A stretch of 22,884 nt of DNA from an uncultured Collinsella sp. (GTDB taxonomy: Bacteria > Actinomycetota > Coriobacteriia > Coriobacteriales > Coriobacteriaceae). Location of the stretch: contig UQDE01000035.1 in NCBI GenBank assembly GCA_900539735.1, positions 1 to 22,884 on the forward strand, given 5' to 3'. Position 1 is the first letter of the stretch, and each line of letters starts with the position of its first letter. Shown piece by piece: positions 1 to 7,480 of this stretch. Below the pieces are notes generated by a model that was given only the letters and a program-made list of their open reading frames with translations, made no database searches and was not told where the DNA came from. The position numbers and the translations under genes were made by a program.

Positions 1-64
1 AGCTGCGGGAACGTCCTATCCGCTCAATGTGTTCGGCTGAGATCGGAAATCAACCTATGGCGAA

Positions 65-1213
65 CTAATTTTGGGAACGCTGCTGCGGCTTCCAGGAGCC
101 CACATTGGCGTCGTACTGGTTCAGCGCGCTGTTGCCGCCCTGTGCGATGGGCGCCAGGATATCGCTTTGGTGTGAACTCATCGACTCGCCATCGGGAATG
201 GCCAGCGAGATGTCCCAGCTCTGGCAGATCACGTCGACGCGCTCATACATCCACTCGGCAAGCTGCTTTAAGTGGGCGATGTCATCCGCATAGACCGTAT
301 CATCCTGTACTTTCAGGTTGTTGAGCTCATCTTGCGTCTTTTTGATCTGGTCGCGCAGGGCGTAAGCACTCTGCGACAGCTCCTGACGGGTGGACAGCGG
401 CGTTCGGAGATAGCCGTTGTTAAAGGAATCGATGACCTCGCCAATCTGGTCCTCGTCAGCATAGGACACGATGGTCTGATACAGACCGTCGAGCCTGGTA
501 TAGAGCTGATCATCGGTGAGCACGGTTTCTTCCTGGACCACCTCGGCAGAATCGCCCTGCTTGGTATCGTCCTCAGTGGCCTCGCCCTTTTGGCGCGTGG
601 GGAAGGTCGTCTGCGCGGCCTGGCCAAACTGGTCGTAGAAGCCGGGCATAACACCCATGGGATCAGCCGTCACGAACCAATAGGCGCCACCGCACACAAG
701 GGCAAGAACCGCGATGACAATAAGCGGCTTGGGAATATGACGCTTGTGCTTGTGATAGGCGTCCTCGTCGGGATGCACCTTGCGCTTGGGTTTTTGAGCA
801 TCGTCATGCAGGGAAACGGGCGTGGGAATATCGACCTTGGGGATACCGAAATCCTTATCGAAAGCCGGCAGCACGCAGGTCTCGTTAGGGTCGGCGGCGT
901 CCGAAAGCACCGCAGCGGCAGAGGCCGGCGCATGCGGCACCTCGGTATCGATCTGCTCTTGCGTTAGGCGCGGAAAGCCCGCCGTGCGGCCCGCTGCCAG
1001 GTCGGATGCTGCCGTGTCCTTGGAGAGGATGCCCGGAGCGGGGCGTCCGCATTTGGGGCACGTACGATCATGCGGAGAAAGACGGGCACCGCAGCCCTCA
1101 CAGAACACGAACTCGGTGTGCTCGGGACCATCGCCCGGACCCACATAGGCGTTGCAGTAGGGGCAGAACGAGGCGCCGTCCTCGATAGTCTTAAGGCAAT
1201 GCGGGCAGATCAC
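65..1213 (-). CDS. Membrane-anchored double zinc-ribbon protein, function unknown
   Basis: About 382 aa. Two CxxC zinc-ribbon pairs open the protein: CPHC and CPYC at residues 3-20, then CEGC and CPKC at about 38-55, giving eight cysteines. A low-complexity acidic and proline-rich linker follows. One hydrophobic helix lies at about 163-181, preceded by a strongly basic stretch (KPKRK, HKHKRH). The last 200 residues are soluble, rich in Glu, Gln and Asp, and partly helical. The basic flank suggests that the ribbons face the cytoplasm and the C-terminal part faces outward. I chose GTG at 1213 because AGAGGA precedes it and Cys then falls at residue 3, as is usual in this group; an upstream TTG at 1243 would add ten residues without a clear ribosome site. 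No enzyme motif is visible. It could be an envelope sensor or scaffold, but that is a guess. Confidence 0.75.
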   Translation of the reverse strand: MICPHCLKTIEDGASFCPYCNAYVGPGDGPEHTEFVFCEGCGARLSPHDRTCPKCGRPAPGILSKDTAASDLAAGRTAGFPRLTQEQIDTEVPHAPASAAAVLSDAADPNETCVLPAFDKDFGIPKVDIPTPVSLHDDAQKPKRKVHPDEDAYHKHKRHIPKPLIVIAVLALVCGGAYWFVTADPMGVMPGFYDQFGQAAQTTFPTRQKGEATEDDTKQGDSAEVVQEETVLTDDQLYTRLDGLYQTIVSYADEDQIGEVIDSFNNGYLRTPLSTRQELSQSAYALRDQIKKTQDELNNLKVQDDTVYADDIAHLKQLAEWMYERVDVICQSWDISLAIPDGESMSSHQSDILAPIAQGGNSALNQYDANVGSWKPQQRSQN

Positions 1214-1316
1214 GGCATCCTCTTTTCGAAGCAATTCAAACAATCGAGGTTAGAGCATAACATCGCCACGGCCCCACAGGAGCAAGGCACCAATTCAACA
1301 TCGCCAGGGCGCGTAG
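1214..1316. other. Short intergenic region upstream of the zinc-ribbon gene
   Basis: About 100 bases separate the end of the P-type ATPase gene from the zinc-ribbon gene, both on the minus strand. No hairpin terminator is evident. A TATGCT hexamer on the minus strand could be a -10 box for the zinc-ribbon gene, but I cannot find a convincing -35 partner. A ten-base word, TGGCGATGTT, occurs twice about 40 bases apart here; its meaning is unknown. Read-through from the ATPase gene is as likely as a separate promoter. Confidence 0.3.
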
Positions 1317-4040
1317 TTACTTCTTCTTTTTGCTTGGCATCGAGACTTTGATGCCTTGGGCGGACTTGGTTACGCGAGAGCGCTTGGCTCCGGTACCCTT
1401 CTTTTTCTTGGGCTGGGCCTGGGCCACGCCCTCGAGTGCGCGGGCCTCGGCCTCACGAACGGTGCGAGCTTCGCGGCGCTGCGCCATGTCGGCGGCGACG
1501 CGCTTGGCAAAACGCTCGGCCGTCGAACCCGTCGAGCTCACCTTGCTGCCACCGCGACCCAGGCGGACGCGCACACCGCGGCCAAAACCAGTTGCGGCAT
1601 GACGACGACGCGGCTTAAGCGAATCCATCATCGCGGCGAGCTTAAAGAACACCGAGCAGGTAAAGACCACGATAACAGCCAAGATAACCATCTGGCCCAT
1701 CGACAGGTTGGCAATAGACAGCAGCTCCGGGAATCCGATAACGCCCACCAAGATGCCGGCAACTACAAACACAAAGAGCGCCACACGTAAGGGCGTGAGG
1801 GGCTGCGAGATACGCCAGATCAGGCTGACACTCGCAGCGCACGACGTAAGTAGGCACATCGTAGACAGCGTGAGCTGGTTAAAGCCGAACACGCGCGCCA
1901 CAAAGATATCGAGCGCCGCGGCCAAAATGACCGCAAGCGACGCCGGCAGTGCCCGCTTGAGCACGTTCGTCAGGAACGACCCCTTCACGCGAGCATTGTT
2001 GGGCTCCAGGCCCAACACAAAGCCCGGCGCGCCAATGCAGAAGAAGTTGATGAGCGTCATCTGAATCGGCTCGAAAGGGTACGGCGGCAGTGCGATGCAC
2101 AGCGCCGCCAGGCCCATCGAGAACAGCGTCTTGGTCAAGAACAGCGAAGCCGAACGCTGCAGGTTGTTGATGGAGCGACGGCCCTCGGCCACCACGGCGG
2201 GCATCGAGGCAAAGTCGTTGTCGACGAGTACGATCTCGGCCACGTTGCGCGCGGCATCGGAGCCGGCCGCCATGGCGACGGAGCAGTCGGCCTCCTTGAG
2301 CGCTAGCACGTCGTTGACGCCGTCGCCCGTCATGGCCACGGTGTGCTCGCGGCGCTTGAGCGCCTGCACGAGCTCGCGCTTCTGCTGCGGGGTCACACGA
2401 CCAAAGACATGGTAGCGGTCCACTGCGGCATCGAGCTTGGCCGGCGTATCGAGCGTCGTGGCGTCCACATAAGCGTCCGCCCCCGGCACGCCCACCACGC
2501 GCGCGATCGACGACACCGTACGCGGGTCGTCGCCACTAATCACATTGAGGGTCACGCCCTGCTCGTTAAAGTAGCCGATGGTCTCGGCCGCTGAGGTACG
2601 AATCTCGTCACGGATGGTCACAAAGCCCACGGGCTCGGCCTCGCCCACCATATCGCCATCGGGCGTAAAGCCGTCCACGCGCGCCACCACGAGCACGCGG
2701 CAGGTATCGGCAAGCTCGGCGACACGGTTCTCGACCTGAGAAAACACACGATCAGAGAGCACAAACTGCGCGGCCCCCATTACGTAGGAGCCCTGCGCAA
2801 ACGACGCGCCACTCCATTTTTTGGAGGACGAGAACGGAATGACCGACAGCGGCTCAGACACCTCGACCGGGCGATCGGCGTAATAGTTGAGCAGCGCCTG
2901 GCAGGTCTCGTTGGCATCGGCCGAAGTCGCACGTGCCACGTTAGCCAGCGCAAAATCGAGCACCGTGGTATCGGCGGGAACAGCCGCCTCGTCCGAGCTG
3001 GCGCCTAGACTCACGCCCTCAACCGGCAGCGGATACGTGCCCTCGACCTCCATGCGACCCGACGTGATGGTGCCCGTCTTGTCCAGGCACAGCACGTCGA
3101 CGCGAGCGAGCGTCTCGATGCAGTGGAGCTGCTGCGCCAACACCTTGCGGCGGGCCAGGCGCACCGTGGCGATGGCGAGCACCGACGAGGTCAGCAGCAC
3201 CAGGCCTTGCGGGATCATGCCCAGCAGGGCGCCCACCGTGGACAGCAGCGCCGACGAAGGCACATGACCAGCCAACAGCTCGGAGAAGCACCACGAAAGT
3301 GCGCTATCGCCCGGGGTTCCCGCGGCATCCCACAGCTCGCTCACACTCGAGGCAAACAACGCCAAACCGAGCGGGATCATGATGATGCTCGCAAAGCGCA
3401 CGATGGCGTTAAGCGCGTTCATGATCTCGGAATTGACCTTTTTGACGTACTTGGCCTCGTTATTAATTTTGGCCACGTAGTTGTCGGCGCCGACATGGAT
3501 CACGCGGGCGCGCAGCAGGCCCGAGTCGATAAAGCTGCCGCTCATGAGCTCGGAACCGGGCTGTTTCTTAATAAGGTCGCTCTCGCCCGTCAGCAGGCTC
3601 TCGTTCACGAGCGCCTCGCCCGAAACCACCACGGCGTCAGCGGGAATCTGATCGCCGCGCCCTAGGCGGATGATGTCGTCGAGCACGATCTGGTCCAAGT
3701 CGAGCTCCACCTCGGCACCGTCGCGCACCGCGATGGCCTTCTTAGAGGTCAGAAGCGTGAGCTTATCGACCATCTTCTTGGAACGCATGGACTGAATGAC
3801 GCCGATAGCGGTGTTCAAGAACACCACGAACAGGAACGTCAGATTCTTAAACGAACCGGTCAAAATGACCAGGAACGCCAAGATCACGTTGATCAAATTG
3901 AACAGCGTGCAGAGGTTCTCGATGATGAGCTCTTTGACCGACTTGGTCTTGAGCTCCATGTTGCGGTTGATCTTACCGGCGGCGATGCGCTCCTCGACCT
4001 CGGCGGTCGAGAGTCCGCGCTCGATATCCGTTGCTGCCAT
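1317..4040 (-). CDS. CtpE-like P-type cation-transporting ATPase
   Basis: About 907 aa, a complete P-type ATPase that pumps a cation across the membrane using an aspartyl-phosphate intermediate. Visible in order: N-terminal helices, the actuator motif TGES at residues 151-154, an M4 motif PQGL, the phosphorylation motif DKTGT with Asp320, the hinge motif GDGVND at 572-577, and about six C-terminal membrane helices. The layout and the stretch around DKTGT recall the CtpE branch, one member of which (mycobacterial CtpE) has been linked to calcium uptake; the ion here cannot be read from sequence. No heavy-metal CxxC domain is present, which argues against copper or cadmium pumps. The last 80 residues are a highly basic tail ending in four lysines. 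The start is uncertain: GTG 4055, ATG 4052 and ATG 4040 are in frame, and only the last has even a weak GGGA upstream. Confidence 0.88.
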   Translation of the reverse strand: MAATDIERGLSTAEVEERIAAGKINRNMELKTKSVKELIIENLCTLFNLINVILAFLVILTGSFKNLTFLFVVFLNTAIGVIQSMRSKKMVDKLTLLTSKKAIAVRDGAEVELDLDQIVLDDIIRLGRGDQIPADAVVVSGEALVNESLLTGESDLIKKQPGSELMSGSFIDSGLLRARVIHVGADNYVAKINNEAKYVKKVNSEIMNALNAIVRFASIIMIPLGLALFASSVSELWDAAGTPGDSALSWCFSELLAGHVPSSALLSTVGALLGMIPQGLVLLTSSVLAIATVRLARRKVLAQQLHCIETLARVDVLCLDKTGTITSGRMEVEGTYPLPVEGVSLGASSDEAAVPADTTVLDFALANVARATSADANETCQALLNYYADRPVEVSEPLSVIPFSSSKKWSGASFAQGSYVMGAAQFVLSDRVFSQVENRVAELADTCRVLVVARVDGFTPDGDMVGEAEPVGFVTIRDEIRTSAAETIGYFNEQGVTLNVISGDDPRTVSSIARVVGVPGADAYVDATTLDTPAKLDAAVDRYHVFGRVTPQQKRELVQALKRREHTVAMTGDGVNDVLALKEADCSVAMAAGSDAARNVAEIVLVDNDFASMPAVVAEGRRSINNLQRSASLFLTKTLFSMGLAALCIALPPYPFEPIQMTLINFFCIGAPGFVLGLEPNNARVKGSFLTNVLKRALPASLAVILAAALDIFVARVFGFNQLTLSTMCLLTSCAASVSLIWRISQPLTPLRVALFVFVVAGILVGVIGFPELLSIANLSMGQMVILAVIVVFTCSVFFKLAAMMDSLKPRRRHAATGFGRGVRVRLGRGGSKVSSTGSTAERFAKRVAADMAQRREARTVREAEARALEGVAQAQPKKKKGTGAKRSRVTKSAQGIKVSMPSKKKK

Positions 4041-4070
4041 ACCACGTCCCATCACGTCGCGTCGGTATAA

Positions 4071-4105
4071 GAAAAACCGCCCGGACCATGCGAGGTTCGG
4101 ACGGT
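4071..4105 (-). terminator. Intrinsic terminator of tRNA-Arg(CCG)
   Basis: On the minus strand an 11-bp stem (4077-4087 with 4094-4104, one mismatch and one G-T pair) with a six-base loop is followed by TTTTTC. It sits just downstream of the tRNA and just upstream of the ATPase start, so the tRNA is probably a single-gene transcript and the ATPase needs its own promoter or read-through. Confidence 0.8.
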
Positions 4106-4116
4106 CTTACGTTCGA

Positions 4117-4193
4117 TGGTGCCCCATGTTGGATTCGAACCAACGGCCTTCTGCTCCGGAGGCAGACGCTCTAATCCCCTGAGCTAATAGGGC
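4117..4193 (-). tRNA. tRNA-Arg(CCG)
   Basis: The 77-base gene folds into a full cloverleaf: a 7-bp acceptor stem (GCCCTAT with ATGGGGC, one G-T pair), the D-arm beginning TAGCTCAG, an anticodon stem TCTGC/GCAGA with loop CTCCGGA giving anticodon CCG, and a T-arm GTTGG-TTCGAAT-CCAAC. The 3' CCA is encoded. It reads the arginine codon CGG. Confidence 0.96.
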
Positions 4194-4204
4194 CAACGTT
4201 TGGC

Positions 4205-4234
4205 ATTATACCCAAGTGCACCACGGGCTATCAA
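4205..4234 (-). promoter_or_regulatory. Promoter of tRNA-Arg(CCG)
   Basis: On the minus strand a -35 hexamer TTGATA (4229-4234) and a perfect -10 hexamer TATAAT (4205-4210) are separated by 18 bases and end about 11 bases before the tRNA. This is a near-consensus housekeeping sigma promoter. Confidence 0.75.
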
Positions 4235-4286
4235 AATAAAAGAAAAAGCTTTGCAATTCCGAGGAAGACGCGGCGCAACGGCCCAC

Positions 4287-4316
4287 TTTAGAAGGCAAAA
4301 GCGAGTCAGATAGTAT
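4287..4316 (+). promoter_or_regulatory. Candidate promoter of the aro operon
   Basis: TTTAGA (4287-4292) and TAGTAT (4311-4316, overlapping TATAAA 4314-4319) are 18 bases apart. Both are imperfect. It is the best candidate between the divergent tRNA and aroF, and it would start transcription near 4323, upstream of the leader hairpin. Confidence 0.4.
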
Positions 4317-4324
4317 AAACTCTC

Positions 4325-4387
4325 ATGCACCATATATACACGGCTCGCGATGCGGGCCGTTTTTGCAAGGGTTATCCATCGAGGTGA
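4325..4387 (+). promoter_or_regulatory. Leader of the aro operon with terminator-like hairpin and short ORF
   Basis: A 7-bp GC-rich hairpin (CGGCTCG, loop CGATG, CGGGCCG, starting near 4342) is followed directly by TTTTT, so it is an intrinsic terminator form placed between the likely promoter and the aroF ribosome site (GAGGTGAG, 4381-4388). A 20-codon ORF runs 4325-4387 through the hairpin. It includes two Tyr codons and one Phe codon and its stop lies inside the aroF ribosome site. This would suit transcription attenuation, but the ORF has no ribosome site of its own and may be chance. The hairpin is seen; the regulatory role is inferred. Confidence 0.5.
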
Positions 4388-4397
4388 GAGGCACACC

Positions 4398-5420
4398 ATG
4401 ATTGCTATTTTAAAGCAGAGCGCCAGCGACGAGGCCGTAAGCCATATCGTCAGCTGGATTGAGAAAAAGGGCCTGAAGACCGATGTCTCGCGCGGCGAGA
4501 ATGAGACGATTATCGGCCTGGTGGGCGACACGACCAAGATCGACCCGTTCCTGCTCGAGTCCATGGACGTCGTCGAGCGCGTGCAGCGCGTCTCCGAGCC
4601 GTTCAAGCGTGCCAACCGCAAGTTCCACCCCGAGGACTCCGTCATCGACTGCGGCCACGGCGTCAAAATCGGCGGTGACCAGTTCCAGGTCATCGCCGGC
4701 CCCTGCTCCGTCGAGGGCGAGAACCTCATCCGCATCGCCCGCCGCGTGAAGACCGCCGGCGCCACGATGCTGCGCGGCGGTGCCTACAAGCCCCGCACCT
4801 CCCCGTACGCCTACCAGGGCATGGGTCCCGCCGGCCTCGACCTGCTGTGCGAGGCGTCTGCCGAGCTCGACATGCCGATCGTCACCGAGATCATGGACCC
4901 GCGCGACGTGCAGGTCTTCTTGGACAAGAAGATTGACGTCATGCAGATCGGCGCCCGCAACGCCCAGAACTTCCCCCTGCTCAAGGAGGTCGGCAAGACT
5001 CAGACCCCGATTCTGCTCAAGCGCGGCATGTCCGGCACGATCGATGAGCTGCTTATGGCCGCCGAGTACATCATGAGCGAGGGCAACGACAACGTCATCC
5101 TGTGTGAGCGCGGCATCCGCACCTTCGAGACCCGCACCCGCAATACCTTCGACCTCAACGCCGTGCCGGTGCTGCACCACCTGTCGCACCTGCCCGTCGT
5201 CGCCGACCCCAGCCACGCCACCGGCTACACCCGCTATGTTGAGCCCATGGCGCTCGCCGCGACCGCCTGCGGTGCCAACGGCCTGGAGATCGAGGTCCAC
5301 GACGAGCCGAGCCGCGCCTGGTCCGACGGCGCCCAGGCCCTCACCCCCGATCAGTTCGACGACACCATGCGCCGCATCCGAGCCATCCGCGAGGTTGTCT
5401 GCCAAGGAACCGTGGAGTAG
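4398..5420 (+). CDS. aroF: 3-deoxy-7-phosphoheptulonate (DAHP) synthase, type I beta
   Basis: 340 aa. It condenses phosphoenolpyruvate with erythrose-4-phosphate, the first committed shikimate step. Residues 1-75 form a small ferredoxin-like regulatory domain of the kind that gives Tyr and Phe feedback in Thermotoga DAHP synthase. The TIM barrel follows, with GPCSVE starting at residue 101 (metal-binding Cys103), KPRTSPYAYQG, QIGARNAQN, LLKRGM and DPSHATG. I chose ATG 4398, behind GAGGTGAG; an in-frame ATG at 4350 would lie in the leader hairpin. It is the first gene of the operon, and tyrA begins 2 bases after its stop. Confidence 0.96.
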   Translation: MIAILKQSASDEAVSHIVSWIEKKGLKTDVSRGENETIIGLVGDTTKIDPFLLESMDVVERVQRVSEPFKRANRKFHPEDSVIDCGHGVKIGGDQFQVIAGPCSVEGENLIRIARRVKTAGATMLRGGAYKPRTSPYAYQGMGPAGLDLLCEASAELDMPIVTEIMDPRDVQVFLDKKIDVMQIGARNAQNFPLLKEVGKTQTPILLKRGMSGTIDELLMAAEYIMSEGNDNVILCERGIRTFETRTRNTFDLNAVPVLHHLSHLPVVADPSHATGYTRYVEPMALAATACGANGLEIEVHDEPSRAWSDGAQALTPDQFDDTMRRIRAIREVVCQGTVE

Positions 5421-5422
5421 CC

Positions 5423-6337
5423 GTGGGTACGGTGAGAAACGCGCGCGTTAACCAGGGCGGCCCTAAGTGCGCCGGCATCGTGGGCCTGGGCCTCATCGGC
5501 GGCAGTTTTGCCCGCGGCTATGCGCAGGCGGGCGTTCGCGTGCTGGCCTGGGACCCCGATGACGATGTCATGACGGCCGCCAGCATGGGCACTGTCGCCG
5601 GAGAGCTCAACGACAAGACACTCGGCGAATGCGACATCATCGTCCTTGCCTGCTATCCCGAGGCATGCATCGAGTGGCTCGAGGCGCACGCCCAGGCGCT
5701 CGCCGACGCCACCGACACCGACGCCATCATGGGTCCCGTGGTGATCGACACGGTGGGTGTCAAGGGCATCGTGTGCGAGCGCGCCTTTGAGCTTGCCCGC
5801 GGGCACGGCTTTTACTTTGTGGGTGCGCACCCCATGGCGGGCACGCAGTACTCGGGCTATGCGCACTCCCGCGCCGACCTGTTCCAGGGCGCCCCGCTCG
5901 TGCTCGTGCCGCCCGCGGTGGACGATGCACTTAAGCTGGAGCTTTTGGGCCAGGTGCGCGAGATGGTGCGCCCCCTGGGCTTTGGCAAGTTCAGCGTGAC
6001 CAGCGCCGCCGAGCACGACCGCGTCATCGCCTTCACGAGCCAGCTTGCGCACGTGGTATCCAACGCCTATGTTAAGAGCCCCACTGCCCAGGTCCACCAC
6101 GGCTTTTCGGCCGGTAGCTATCGCGATCTCACCCGTGTGGCGCACCTCAACCCGCAAATGTGGTCCGAGCTCATGATCGACGACGCCGACGCGCTCGCCT
6201 TCGAGATCGACCATCTGATCGAGTCGCTTGGCGCCTACAGCCGTGCGCTCAAGGAGCGCGACCAGCGCTATCTGGAGAATCTCCTTGCCGAGGGCGACCG
6301 CATTAAGCGCGCACTCGACGACGAGGCCTCCCACTAG
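5423..6337 (+). CDS. tyrA: Prephenate dehydrogenase
   Basis: 304 aa. It oxidatively decarboxylates prephenate to 4-hydroxyphenylpyruvate, the tyrosine branch. An N-terminal Rossmann fold shows GLGLIGG at residues 21-27; the conserved HPMAGT segment follows with His136 as the likely catalytic residue; the C-terminal half is the helical dimerisation domain. There is no chorismate mutase fusion and no obvious ACT domain, so feedback probably acts elsewhere. The start is GTG at 5423, with GGAG six bases upstream inside the end of aroF. A second in-frame GTG at 5432 is possible. The acceptor could be NAD or NADP; arogenate activity cannot be excluded. Confidence 0.93.
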   Translation: MGTVRNARVNQGGPKCAGIVGLGLIGGSFARGYAQAGVRVLAWDPDDDVMTAASMGTVAGELNDKTLGECDIIVLACYPEACIEWLEAHAQALADATDTDAIMGPVVIDTVGVKGIVCERAFELARGHGFYFVGAHPMAGTQYSGYAHSRADLFQGAPLVLVPPAVDDALKLELLGQVREMVRPLGFGKFSVTSAAEHDRVIAFTSQLAHVVSNAYVKSPTAQVHHGFSAGSYRDLTRVAHLNPQMWSELMIDDADALAFEIDHLIESLGAYSRALKERDQRYLENLLAEGDRIKRALDDEASH

Positions 6338-6373
6338 ACCACCTATCACGCCAGGTCGAAAGGACCGAAGCTT

Positions 6374-7480
6374 ATGGCGATTACCATCGATATCGACACT
6401 GCACGCCCCTACCAGGTGCATGTTGGCACGTTTTTGCTGGAGCAGGCGGGACCGCTCGTGCGCGCCACTGCCGGCGGCACCAAGGCCGTCATCGTGACGG
6501 ACACCAACGTGGGCCCGCTCTACCAGATGCCCGTTAAGCAGAGCCTGGAGGCGTCAGGCTACGAGGTGAGCATCTGCACCTTCGAGGCCGGCGAGGCCCA
6601 TAAGCGCGCCGAAACCTATGTTGCCATTTTGGAGTTTGTGGCCGAGCACGAGCTTTCGCGCTCCGACGTGATCGTGGCACTCGGGGGCGGCGTCGTGGGC
6701 GATGTGGCGGGCTTTGTGGCCGCGACCTACATGCGCGGCTGCAAGTTTGTGCAGATCCCGACGAGCCTGCTCGCCATGGTGGATTCGTCGGTGGGCGGCA
6801 AGACCGCCATCGACCTGGCTGCCGGCAAGAACTTGGCCGGCGCCTTTTGGCAGCCGAGCGTGGTTATCGCCGACGTGGGGTGCCTGGCCACCCTCACGCC
6901 CGAGCAGTTCGCCGACGGCTGCGGCGAGGTCGTCAAGCACGTCGTGATCGCCGACCCGGAGCTTTTCGCCGAGCTGGAGAAGACCCCGCTCACGCTGGAG
7001 CTGCTCAACCGCGATGTGGCCCGCGTAGCACTCATCATCGCCCGCAACATCGACATCAAGCGCGCCGTGGTCGTCGCCGACGAGCACGAAACCAACCAGC
7101 GCAAGCTGCTCAACTTTGGACACAGCGCCGGACACGCCGTCGAGGCCTGCGAGCACTTTGAACTCGGACACGGCAACTGCGTGTCGATCGGCATGGGCAT
7201 CATCACGCGCGCCGCGGCCCTGCACGGCGTTTGCGATGCTGCACTGCCCGGCCGTATTGAGGAGCTCTGCGCCCGCCACGGCCTCAAGACCCGCTGCGAC
7301 CTCAATGCCGATGCCGTCTTTGCCGAGGCGCTCCACGACAAGAAGCGCGCGGGCGACACCATCGACCTGGTGATTCCGCACGGCATTGGCCGCTGCAGCA
7401 TCGACCGCACGCCGCTTTCCACTTTCCACGAACTCATTGCCGAGGGCCTCGGCCAGAAGGGAGACGCATCCGCATGCTAG
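6374..7480 (+). CDS. aroB: 3-dehydroquinate synthase
   Basis: 368 aa, full length. It cyclises DAHP to 3-dehydroquinate using NAD and a divalent metal. Family signatures are present: GGGVVGD for NAD binding, VGGKTAID, the metal ligand Glu in GCGEVVKH, and two metal-binding histidines in NFGHSAGHAVE and the following HGN segment. AAAGGA lies nine bases before the ATG. The 36-base gap from tyrA is the widest among the first five genes and holds only the ribosome site. Its last seven bases overlap the start of aroA. Confidence 0.96.
   Translation: MAITIDIDTARPYQVHVGTFLLEQAGPLVRATAGGTKAVIVTDTNVGPLYQMPVKQSLEASGYEVSICTFEAGEAHKRAETYVAILEFVAEHELSRSDVIVALGGGVVGDVAGFVAATYMRGCKFVQIPTSLLAMVDSSVGGKTAIDLAAGKNLAGAFWQPSVVIADVGCLATLTPEQFADGCGEVVKHVVIADPELFAELEKTPLTLELLNRDVARVALIIARNIDIKRAVVVADEHETNQRKLLNFGHSAGHAVEACEHFELGHGNCVSIGMGIITRAAALHGVCDAALPGRIEELCARHGLKTRCDLNADAVFAEALHDKKRAGDTIDLVIPHGIGRCSIDRTPLSTFHELIAEGLGQKGDASAC

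Noticed and set aside
4201..4397. T-box or other amino acid riboswitch before aroF
   Set aside because: The space after the likely promoter is under 80 bases, far shorter than a T-box, and no T-box consensus or specifier structure is visible.
4410..6421. Long minus-strand open frames opposite aroF and tyrA
   Set aside because: Same antisense effect of GC-ending codons; low-complexity His, Gly, Val-rich products with no ribosome sites.
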